Part shown: positions 1 through 5,726 of the stretch, in pieces | Numbering within the stretch: position 1 is the first letter of the stretch | Layout: each line of letters opens with the position of its first letter | Source of the DNA: an uncultured Eubacteriales bacterium | GTDB lineage: Bacteria; Bacillota; Clostridia; Christensenellales; Aristaeellaceae | Assembly: GCA_902796115.1 (NCBI GenBank) | Contig: CADBNX010000253.1 | Span: 1 to 8,301 of the forward strand | DNA length: 8,301 nt | Direction of reading: 5' to 3' | Notes under the pieces: generated by a model | What the model saw: the letters and a program-made list of their open reading frames with translations, nothing else | Database searches by the model: none | What the model was told of the DNA's origin: nothing | Translations under genes and position numbers: made by a program

Positions 1-57
1 CAGTTTGAAAGCTCTTTTTCATGACTCATTGGTGAACGGAAGGTTGGGTTTATCCAT
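1..57. other. 5' flank of the sugar kinase gene, no clear signals
   Basis: Short leader before the kinase start. In the kinase frame there is a TGA at 22-24, so the kinase cannot start further upstream than that, and no ATG or GTG lies in frame between that stop and 58. The only purine-rich stretch is GGAAGG at 38-43, which is 14 nt from the ATG and too far for a good Shine-Dalgarno. I see no convincing -35/-10 pair. The bases before the TGA could be the tail of an upstream gene, but seven codons are too few to tell. Confidence 0.4.
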
Positions 58-1581
58 ATGAAAACACATCTGCTCTCGATCGATATCGGCACGTCCGGCC
101 TGAAAGCCCTGCTTCTGAACTGCGAGAGTGGCGAATACCATACCGTCACGGGTTCCTATACGCCCGAAACTCCGCGGCGCGGATGGGCAGAGCAAAATCC
201 GGAGGTATGGTGGAATACGCTGTGTTCCGTCCTTCCTTCCCTGCTGAAGCAGGCGAACGTTTCCGCGGAAAACATCGCGGCCGTCGGGGTGGACGGCGTA
301 TCCTGGACGCCGGTATGTCTTTCCGCGGAAGGCGTCCCGCTCTTCCCCGCTCCGCTCTGGTACGACACCCGCGCGGAGAAGCAGTGTCGGGATATCCGCC
401 GCACCGTCGGTGAGGAATCGTGTTTTCACACTTCCGGAAATCCGGTGCAGCCTTATTACACCCTGCCGAAGGTGCTCTGGCTGCAGGACAACAGCAAAGA
501 GATTTTTCCGTCTGTCCGGCATATTCTCACAAGCAACGGCTACCTGGTGTACCGCCTGACCGGCGAATTCACACAGGACGACTGCCAGGCCTACGGCTGG
601 CCTTTCTTTGACATGGAGAAAGGCACTATGAACGGGACCATGGCGGAAAAGCTCGCCTTTGACCTGTCCCTGATCCCGCCCGTCGTGAAATCCGCGTCCA
701 TTGCCGGAACCGTTTCGTCGTCCGCCGCAAAGCAATGCGGGCTTTGCCCGGGCACGCCGGTAGCGGCGGGCGGTCTGGACGCCGCGTGCGGCGCGGCCGG
801 CGCGGGTGTCATCCTTTCCGGCACCGTGCATGAACAAAGCGGCAGCGCCGGCGGAATGAGCGTCTGTTCTTCGGCCTGCGCACCTGTTCGGAACCTTATT
901 CTCAGCCGCCACATCGTACCTGGACAGTATCTGCTTCAGGGGGGCACCGTCGGCGGCGGAAACCTGATCCGCTGGCTCAGCACCATCCTTCATGAGCCCG
1001 CGGACGCTTCCGATCCGCAGGCCCGGTTTGACCGCGCCATGGAGGAAGCGGCTCGGGTCCCCGCCGGTTCAGACGGCCTGCTTTTCCTGCCCTACATGGC
1101 CGGGGAACGCTCCCCCATCTGGAATCCGGACGCCTGCGGCGTGTTTTTCGGGCTCGACTACACGAAAACACGCGGTCATCTGATCCGCAGCGTCATGGAA
1201 GGCGCCGCGTTCGCGCTGCGCCACAATCTTGAAATCATACCCTCCGTTTCGGCGGACGCGGTGCTTCGCGCGGTCGGAGGCGCGTCGTCCAACGCCCTGT
1301 GGATGCAGATCAAGGCGGATATCACAGGCCATCCCATCTGCGCGGTCAAAAGCCGGGAGGCGACAGGCCTCGGATGCTGCGCCATGGCCGGCGTCGCGGT
1401 CGGGATGTACGCCGGCTTCGACACCGCTCTGAAAGGCCGCGTCGAGCTTGACAGGCCGTTTTATCCGCAAAAAAATACCGGGCAAATCTACGATGATTTG
1501 TTTGCCCGGTATCTCTCCCTGTATGAGCACCTGCGGGATATGATGCAGTCTACTGCTCCTTCTCGCTCAGGTACGCGTTAA
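58..1581 (+). CDS. FGGY-family carbohydrate kinase (pentulose/hexulose kinase type)
   Basis: ATP-dependent cytoplasmic sugar kinase of 507 residues, the usual FGGY length of about 500. Visible motifs in order are the N-terminal phosphate-binding loop DIGTSGLKALL (residues 9-19), WAEQNPEVWW (43-52), WYDTRA with a substrate-contacting Asp (101-106), AGGLDAACGA with the likely catalytic base D241, FLPYMAGERSPIWNPD (343-358), GGASSNALWMQIKAD (407-421) and the C-terminal nucleotide-site segment EATGLGCCAMAG (434-445). The protein looks complete and intact. Family members phosphorylate sugars such as xylulose, ribulose, fuculose, gluconate or glycerol. The classic xylulokinase SGQMHG-type motif is not seen; the equivalent stretch reads GVDGVSWTP (77-85), so I leave the substrate open and give no symbol. 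Its last codons overlap the convergent DUF1858 gene by 32 bp, and its 3' end contains that strand's terminator. No sugar transporter or isomerase is visible in the window. Confidence 0.93.
   Translation: MKTHLLSIDIGTSGLKALLLNCESGEYHTVTGSYTPETPRRGWAEQNPEVWWNTLCSVLPSLLKQANVSAENIAAVGVDGVSWTPVCLSAEGVPLFPAPLWYDTRAEKQCRDIRRTVGEESCFHTSGNPVQPYYTLPKVLWLQDNSKEIFPSVRHILTSNGYLVYRLTGEFTQDDCQAYGWPFFDMEKGTMNGTMAEKLAFDLSLIPPVVKSASIAGTVSSSAAKQCGLCPGTPVAAGGLDAACGAAGAGVILSGTVHEQSGSAGGMSVCSSACAPVRNLILSRHIVPGQYLLQGGTVGGGNLIRWLSTILHEPADASDPQARFDRAMEEAARVPAGSDGLLFLPYMAGERSPIWNPDACGVFFGLDYTKTRGHLIRSVMEGAAFALRHNLEIIPSVSADAVLRAVGGASSNALWMQIKADITGHPICAVKSREATGLGCCAMAGVAVGMYAGFDTALKGRVELDRPFYPQKNTGQIYDDLFARYLSLYEHLRDMMQSTAPSRSGTR
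1469..1512 (-). terminator. Intrinsic terminator of the minus-strand four-gene unit
   Basis: A perfect 12-bp inverted repeat pairs ATACCGGGCAAA at 1475-1486 with TTTGCCCGGTAT at 1501-1512, around a 14-nt loop. Read on the minus strand, the stem is followed directly by seven T residues (complement of the A-run at 1469-1475), the classic hairpin plus U-tract. It begins 38 nt after the DUF1858 stop codon. On the plus strand no T-run follows the stem, so it is one-directional. It lies wholly inside the coding sequence of the kinase (about residues 471-485). Confidence 0.88.
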
Positions 1582-1762
1582 GCTGATCGATCAGCTCCTC
1601 CACGTTATTCCCGTGCACCGCGCATGCGTCCTCCAGGGTTTCCGCCATGGAGTACGGGCATCCGAAGCAATGCATTCCGAATTGCGTCAGGATCTCAGCC
1701 GTACCGCGATCCACTTCCAGCACCTGTCCGATGCTCATTTCCTTTGTGATCTCTTTCGCCAT
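1550..1762 (-). CDS. DUF1858 domain protein (hybrid-cluster-protein-associated redox-disulfide type)
   Basis: Small soluble protein of 70 residues, the typical size of stand-alone DUF1858 proteins. The family signature is clear: an N-terminal ITKEMSIGQVLE segment, then GMHCFGCPYSMAETLEDAC with a CxxC pair (C32, C35) and a further Cys (C47), then HGNNVEELIDQLN (50-62). The family is known from anaerobes, often near or fused to hybrid cluster protein or other redox genes. A thiol/disulfide or metal-related role is suspected but not established. The start has a strong AAGGAGG Shine-Dalgarno at 1771-1777, 8 nt away. It is the last gene of the minus-strand unit, 43 bp after the glycosyltransferase stop. 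No hybrid cluster protein gene is in the window. It overlaps the 3' end of the convergent kinase gene by 32 bp. Confidence 0.9.
   Translation of the reverse strand: MAKEITKEMSIGQVLEVDRGTAEILTQFGMHCFGCPYSMAETLEDACAVHGNNVEELIDQLNAYLSEKEQ
1581..1596. repeat. 16-bp perfect palindrome at the convergent gene junction
   Basis: AGCTGATCGATCAGCT is fully self-complementary. It begins on the last base of the kinase stop codon and lies within the DUF1858 coding sequence (codons for ELIDQL). As RNA it could fold into a 6-bp stem with a 4-nt loop on either strand. No T-run follows it, so it is not a standard terminator. It may simply be a by-product of the codons used. Confidence 0.5.
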
Positions 1763-1805
1763 TTTTCTATCCTCCTTATATCTTATTCACAAGTGATTGT
1801 TTTGA

Positions 1806-2765
1806 TCAATCATCCTTGTTTTCACATTGAAATCCCGCTGTTTCCGCAATAAGATACAGCGGCCTGTTCCGCGCTTCGTTGTAGATCCGGGCCAGATACT
1901 CGCCCGCGATGCCCAGGCACAGCAGGATGTTTCCCGCAAGCAGCGCGCCGAATGAAGCGAGATACCACGCCGCGAAGCTCTTTCCGCACAGGGTCAGGAC
2001 CAGCAGGATCAGCAGTCCGAGTATGCCAAGTCCGGTCCACAGCATCCCGAGCAGGGTCGCAAACCGCAGCGGTTTCACGGAAAAGGAAAAGATCCCGTTC
2101 CCGGCCAGCTGCAGCATTTTTTTCAGGGGATAATGCGTCTCTCCCGCGAAGCGTTTGTCTCGGTCGTACAGTACCGCTTCCTGGCGGAATCCGACCCAGG
2201 CGAACATGCCCCGCAGAAAACGGTCGTGCTCCGGCATGGAACGGATCGCATCCACCACCTGTCTGTCCACCAGGCGGAAATCCCCCGTATCCCGCGGCAC
2301 CATCCCGTTTGTCAGACGCGCAAGCGTTTTGTAGAACAGAGAAGCCGTCGTTTTCTTGAAGAAGCTTTCGCCCTGCCGCTGCCGGCGCTGACCGTACACT
2401 ACCTGTGCTCCGGAGCGCCATTTTTCCGCCATTTCCGGGATCACTTCCGGCGGATCCTGCAGATCCGCGTCGATGATGATCACTGCCCGTCCGGAAACAT
2501 GATCCAGTCCGGCCGTGACCGCGATCTGATGCCCGCAGTTGCGGGCAAACATCAGCGCTTTCGCGTGGGGATCCCGTTCCGACAGCTCCCGCAGGATCGC
2601 GGCGGTACCGTCGGACGAACCGTCGTTGACATAGATGATTTCATAGGTTTCCCCAAGCCTGCCCATCACCTCGGTCAGGCGTTTATGGGTTTCCGCGATC
2701 ACCGCTTCCTCATTGTAGCAGGGAACGATCACGGAAAACGTCATTTCGCTGTCTTCCCGGCTCAT
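1806..2765 (-). CDS. Membrane-anchored family 2 glycosyltransferase (GtrB/CsbB/DPM1-like)
   Basis: Likely transfers a sugar from a nucleotide donor to a polyprenyl phosphate carrier at the inner face of the membrane. With the start chosen here it has 319 residues. The GT-A domain shows FSVIVPCYNEE (10-20), VNDGSSDGT (46-54), the metal/nucleotide motif DADLQDPPE (99-107), GDFRLVDR (161-168), DRFLRG (181-186) and a THYPLKKM-type element (210-217). Two hydrophobic segments follow (about 235-259 and 266-288), then a short charged tail. This layout matches GtrB/CsbB-like enzymes of about 310-330 residues. The start at 2765 has GGGAG at 2773-2777, 7 nt upstream. The open frame runs up to 2825, but that extension lies within the NYN gene and lacks family similarity; an ATG at 2744 is a weaker alternative. 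The partner GtrA-type flippase and GT-C transferase are not in the window, so donor sugar and final target are unknown. Confidence 0.92.
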   Translation of the reverse strand: MSREDSEMTFSVIVPCYNEEAVIAETHKRLTEVMGRLGETYEIIYVNDGSSDGTAAILRELSERDPHAKALMFARNCGHQIAVTAGLDHVSGRAVIIIDADLQDPPEVIPEMAEKWRSGAQVVYGQRRQRQGESFFKKTTASLFYKTLARLTNGMVPRDTGDFRLVDRQVVDAIRSMPEHDRFLRGMFAWVGFRQEAVLYDRDKRFAGETHYPLKKMLQLAGNGIFSFSVKPLRFATLLGMLWTGLGILGLLILLVLTLCGKSFAAWYLASFGALLAGNILLCLGIAGEYLARIYNEARNRPLYLIAETAGFQCENKDD

Positions 2766-2772
2766 GGCTTCA

Positions 2773-2777
2773 CTCCC
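2773..2777 (-). promoter_or_regulatory. Ribosome binding site that fixes the glycosyltransferase start
   Basis: GGGAG on the minus strand, 7 nt before the ATG at 2765. It lies in the 16-bp gap after the NYN gene's stop (2782-2784). It favours the 2765 start over the ATG at 2825, which would lie within the NYN coding region. Confidence 0.7.
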
Positions 2778-2781
2778 GCCC

Positions 2782-3777
2782 TTACAGCATCCGGATGAGC
2801 ATATTGTTCTGCGCATCCATTTCAAGTTTCAGCAGGCCGTCCCGCTCCAGCTGCTTGAGCACATCCGAAAAACGCTTGAATCCGATGTTCTTTTCGCTGT
2901 AATCCGGATAGGAAGACTGGATATCGGCCTTCAGAATGGAAGGATTCACGCGTTCAAATCCGTCATCCTTGTAGCGGCGAAGCTGCTCGCTGAAGATCTT
3001 CTGCCAGTTTTCCGCCGTCATCTTGGGTCCGTTCTCGGGAGCGGATTCGACGGGCAGGGAAATCAGCACGTTATTGTTATCGTTCTTCACCCTGAATGTG
3101 CCGAACTTGTCGGACAGCTTCTGAAGCAGCTTGCCGAACGAATTGCAGCCGAAGCTTTTTTCGTTGAAATCCGGCTGAAGACGAAGCAGAACGCCTTTCA
3201 GTTCGCTGGCGTACATCTCGTCCTCGTCCTGCTCGGACAGGATCCCTTCCAGCAGTTTATTCAATCCGGCGTCATCCAGCGGCTCGTCCTTGCCGCGTGA
3301 TTTTTCCTGCCGCGCGGAGCGCTTGACCGAACTGACCGTCTCCAGGAACTGGAACTCATTGCAGGCGTTGATGAACACGCTGCTCGCCACTTCGCTGCGC
3401 GACATGCCGAGCACGAATTTGCCCATCGCCTTCAGGCGGCCGACGAGAGGGGTATAATCGCTGTCACCGGAAACGATACAGAAGCTGTCGATCAGGGGAT
3501 TGGTATAAGCCACTTCCAGCGCGTCGATCACCAGCTGGATATCGGCGTTGTTCTTCTGGCTGTAACCGTAGCGGATGGAAGGCACCACCGTAAACGTATT
3601 GCTTAACAGGATTTCTTTCAGATCGCTGAAACGTTCCGTATAACCGTATACTTTGCCGAGCAGGATATCGCCGCGGATCTTGACCTTGTCCAGAATATTT
3701 GTCAGGGTTCCCGCTTTCGCCCCGCAGTTTTCAAGATCCACAAATAACGCAAATCGGGCTGTGCTCAAAAGAATCAT
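2782..3777 (-). CDS. NYN-domain (LabA/DUF88-like) protein with two OST-HTH/LOTUS domains
   Basis: Predicted cytoplasmic RNA-acting protein of 331 residues. Residues about 7-146 form a PIN-like NYN domain with the expected acidic residues: D14 in LFVDLEN, D79 and D85 in NNADIQLVIDA, and D105/D107 in VSGDSDYTPLV. A charged linker (about 150-166) leads to two winged-helix OST-HTH/LOTUS domains, about 167-241 and 256-330. Each shows the ...F....(G)(F/C)..F..LL..L....L pattern (SFGCNSFGKLLQKL and NIGFKRFSDVLKQL). NYN proteins are metal-dependent ribonucleases where tested, and LOTUS domains bind RNA in eukaryotes. The exact target here is unknown. The start at 3777 follows GAAAGG at 3781-3786 with unusually tight 3-nt spacing; the ATG at 3834 lies inside the upstream gene and has no binding site. 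It sits 13 bp after the secreted-protein gene and 16 bp before the glycosyltransferase. Confidence 0.9.
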   Translation of the reverse strand: MILLSTARFALFVDLENCGAKAGTLTNILDKVKIRGDILLGKVYGYTERFSDLKEILLSNTFTVVPSIRYGYSQKNNADIQLVIDALEVAYTNPLIDSFCIVSGDSDYTPLVGRLKAMGKFVLGMSRSEVASSVFINACNEFQFLETVSSVKRSARQEKSRGKDEPLDDAGLNKLLEGILSEQDEDEMYASELKGVLLRLQPDFNEKSFGCNSFGKLLQKLSDKFGTFRVKNDNNNVLISLPVESAPENGPKMTAENWQKIFSEQLRRYKDDGFERVNPSILKADIQSSYPDYSEKNIGFKRFSDVLKQLERDGLLKLEMDAQNNMLIRML

Positions 3778-3790
3778 TTTCCTTTCAAAA

Positions 3791-4552
3791 TTACTTGATC
3801 GCTTCGACCGTGTTTCTGAAGCGCGTATAAACATTCACATAGCTGGAGTTGAACCATCCGGGCGCGTTCAGATGCACAACCAGCACCTGATGTCCGTCCA
3901 GCAGCGACATATGGATCCTGCCCCGGACGATCGTTCCGTCGTACATCTCACCGCGGTAGGTCACATAATACCCGTCTTTTCCCATCAGCGTCCGGGCCGA
4001 GATGTCGGAGCTTTCCCAGGTCGGATAATTATACTGGCTGATCTCGGAGAGCATGTTTTTCAGATCGGTCTTGATATCAGCCACCGTATAGTTGGAAGCG
4101 ACCTGGTTCAGTTTCAGCGTCAGGCTGGCGTTGATATTGTCCAGCGTGGTCGGATCCGTCAGGATAAAGGTACGCTCCTGCGTATCGTCCACCGTCCAGG
4201 TGCCGGGCGCTTCAAACTGAATGCCGAGTTTTTCCGCCTTCATTTTGGTATAACTGAAGGTCAGTTCCGGACGGGGCGTCGGTGTCGGCATATCGATCGG
4301 ATCCAGCGGAATCGGCGTCGCGCCGGCAAAAATGATCAGGTTTCCGTACGCGTCGTAAATCCCGTCCGCGTAATCCCCGCCGCTTTCTTCGGAAGCGGGA
4401 TCGTAACCCGCCGGCATGCTTCCGGGCGCGGGCGTGATCACCGCCAGCGGATTCGCCTGTGTCGGCGCGCTTTCGGCGCAGGCCATGGCGCAGATCATCA
4501 GCAGCACTGCCGCCAGGCACAGCGTTTTCGTGAGGAATCCTTTTTTCAGCAT
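3791..4552 (-). CDS. Secreted protein with PsbP-like C-terminal domain, function unknown
   Basis: 253 residues with a clear Sec signal peptide: basic start (K3, K4, K9), hydrophobic core about 10-24 and a probable type I cleavage after A26 (ACA|ES). C25 is not in a convincing lipobox, since A22 and M23 do not fit, so it is probably secreted or loosely wall-associated rather than a lipoprotein. Residues about 27-97 are a low-complexity linker rich in Pro, Ala, Gly, Asp and Glu, with a PTPTPRP stretch (89-95). The rest (98-253) is a compact alpha/beta domain whose pattern (GIQFEAPGTWTV, then a Thr-rich strand, GKDGYYVTYRG, HQVLVVHLNAP, FRNTVEAIK) resembles PsbP/Mog1-like folds. That fold call is an inference. 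The start has GGGAGG at 4561-4566, 8 nt away. It is the first gene after the promoter at 4619-4647. Confidence 0.85.
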   Translation of the reverse strand: MLKKGFLTKTLCLAAVLLMICAMACAESAPTQANPLAVITPAPGSMPAGYDPASEESGGDYADGIYDAYGNLIIFAGATPIPLDPIDMPTPTPRPELTFSYTKMKAEKLGIQFEAPGTWTVDDTQERTFILTDPTTLDNINASLTLKLNQVASNYTVADIKTDLKNMLSEISQYNYPTWESSDISARTLMGKDGYYVTYRGEMYDGTIVRGRIHMSLLDGHQVLVVHLNAPGWFNSSYVNVYTRFRNTVEAIK

Positions 4553-4577
4553 GATTCATGCCTCCCTTAATCAATCA

Positions 4578-4595
4578 CGGCGCAACGTGCAGCCG
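4578..4595 (-). other. Small hairpin in the predicted 5' leader
   Basis: On the minus strand, CGGC-T-GCA-CGT-TGC-GCCG folds into a 7-bp stem with a single bulged T and a 3-nt loop. It lies between the predicted transcription start and the GGGAGG ribosome binding site. No U-run follows, so it is not a terminator. It could stabilise the mRNA or be incidental. Confidence 0.35.
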
Positions 4596-4618
4596 AAATC
4601 ATTTCTTCCCACTTATTC

Positions 4619-4647
4619 ATTATATTGTAACAAATGGTTTCCGTCAA
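4619..4647 (-). promoter_or_regulatory. Sigma-A promoter of the secreted protein-NYN-GT-DUF1858 unit
   Basis: On the minus strand, TTGACG (4642-4647) and a perfect TATAAT (4619-4624) are separated by exactly 17 bp. That is 11 of 12 consensus positions with ideal spacing. The -35 box starts 8 bp after the stop codon of the yhaM-like gene. A start of transcription near 4612 would leave a leader of about 60 nt before the ATG at 4552. Confidence 0.88.
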
Positions 4648-4655
4648 GATGATGC

Positions 4656-5711
4656 TCACAGCAGATTGTCATAGGACGCGCGCGCGCGCATTTTTCCCGT
4701 TTCCGCCGGCTTGTCTTCAAAGGGCAGCGGCGCTTTCGCCTCTTCCTTCCGGATGATTTCTTCCTTCTGCGCTCCGTCGTAGACCGGATGATACAGCCTG
4801 CGGTCCAGAGACCAGATCTTTTCGGAGAATACGCCTACGGGCGTCCTCTCCGTCACGGAGAGCATTTCGTTCATTTTCGCGTCCAGATCGTCGATCATAT
4901 GAAGCGCTTCGGCCTCCGGAAACATAGGGGGTTTGGGCGAACCGAACTCGCTGAGGCCGTGATGACTGATCACCATATGGCTCAGAAGGAGCACGCATTC
5001 GCTGTCCGTCGGCACATGCACGGCGGCCGCGGCCTCGCGGATCTTTCCCACTCCGTCCACCAGGTGGCCCAGCAGCATGCCCGGAACGGAATAATCGTTC
5101 ACGTTCCCGTACTGATCCGAACACAGTTCCATGGTCTTTGACAGGTCGTGAATGATGACGCCGGCGTACAGCAGATCCCGGTTCAGCTTCGGATAGAGCG
5201 GCGCAACGGCTTTCGCCACGCGAAGCATGCTCAGGGTATGCTCCAGCAGTCCGGAGCGCTCCGCGTGATGCAGGCGCTGCGCGGCAGGATAGTACAGCAG
5301 CTTATCCCCGGTCATCAGAAGCATCCGGTTCACGATCTTCTTCAGATCTTCCCAGGTCATCGCGTCGACTGTATCCCGGATCTCCTTCATCATGTCCTGC
5401 GGGTCTTCCGGAGCGCAGCGCACCAGTTCCTTCACATCGTATTCGTCTTCCTTCGCGGCGCGCATTTTTTCAACCCGCATCTGAAGCCGTCCGTTGTATT
5501 CCTGCATCAGCGCGCGCACCTTGATGACGCTTCCGGAAGCGGGGGGCGCGGCAAGGCCGTCCCATACTTTCGCGTTAACCTCTCCGCTTCTGTCGCACAG
5601 CGTCATATCCAGATAGCGCGAACCGTTCGCGTTGCTCACTCTCTGTTCCGCGCTTCGCACAAGCAAAAAGCCCTCAAAGCGCATATCCTTTGCCAGTTCG
5701 GAAATCAGCAT
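4656..5711 (-). CDS. YhaM-like 3'-5' exoribonuclease (OB fold plus HD domain)
   Basis: Cytoplasmic nuclease of 351 residues. The N-terminal part (about 10-90) looks like an OB-fold nucleic-acid-binding domain (RFEGFLLVRSAEQR, YLDMTLCDRSGEVNAKVWD, IKVRALMQEYNGRLQMRVEKM). The HD phosphohydrolase domain follows, with metal-site candidates H158 (GLLEHTLSML), H188-D189 (IIHDLSK), H216, H245 or H250/H251 (SHMVISHHG) and acidic residues near D274-D277. This order matches Bacillus YhaM, a metal-dependent 3'-5' exonuclease acting on RNA and single-stranded DNA. YhaM is about 314 residues; here about 40 extra, charged residues sit at the C-terminus. The start at 5711 has AAAGGGG about 6 nt upstream. 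It follows dnaB by 15 bp, so it is co-transcribed with it. A 13-nt alternating CG tract at 4677-4689 lies near the 3' end. Confidence 0.9.
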   Translation of the reverse strand: MLISELAKDMRFEGFLLVRSAEQRVSNANGSRYLDMTLCDRSGEVNAKVWDGLAAPPASGSVIKVRALMQEYNGRLQMRVEKMRAAKEDEYDVKELVRCAPEDPQDMMKEIRDTVDAMTWEDLKKIVNRMLLMTGDKLLYYPAAQRLHHAERSGLLEHTLSMLRVAKAVAPLYPKLNRDLLYAGVIIHDLSKTMELCSDQYGNVNDYSVPGMLLGHLVDGVGKIREAAAAVHVPTDSECVLLLSHMVISHHGLSEFGSPKPPMFPEAEALHMIDDLDAKMNEMLSVTERTPVGVFSEKIWSLDRRLYHPVYDGAQKEEIIRKEEAKAPLPFEDKPAETGKMRARASYDNLL

Positions 5712-5726
5712 GATTATCCCCTTTCA

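Noticed and set aside
261..330. The 10-bp palindrome TTCCGCGGAA occurring twice, 60 bp apart, in the kinase gene
   Set aside because: Both copies come from the same Ser-Ala-Glu codons (TCC GCG GAA) after a T-ending codon; coincidence of codon choice is enough.
19..993. A 324-codon open frame on the minus strand opposite the kinase
   Set aside because: The plus-strand kinase motifs are unmistakable across the same bases. The antisense product has no family features and no ribosome binding site stood out.
1784..1796. TTGTGAATAA half-site resembling a Rex redox-regulator operator before the DUF1858 gene
   Set aside because: The second half of the expected palindrome (TTCACAA-like) is missing.
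1780..1809. Possible promoter before the DUF1858 gene (TTGATC, 18 bp, TAAGAT on the minus strand)
   Set aside because: Only 4 of 6 matches in each box, and the predicted start of transcription would fall inside the Shine-Dalgarno at 1771-1777.
1794..1812. Short inverted repeat TGATTG / CAATCA just after the glycosyltransferase coding end
   Set aside because: A 6-bp AT-rich stem with no T-run after it on the minus strand; too weak for a terminator.
2766..2825. N-terminal extension of the glycosyltransferase to the ATG at 2825
   Set aside because: It lies inside the NYN coding region, shows no family similarity, and a well-spaced GGGAG supports the start at 2765.
3653..4570. A 305-codon plus-strand open frame opposite the secreted-protein and NYN genes
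   Set aside because: It spans two genes and the intergenic boundary on the other strand, and its translation shows no domain or signal peptide.
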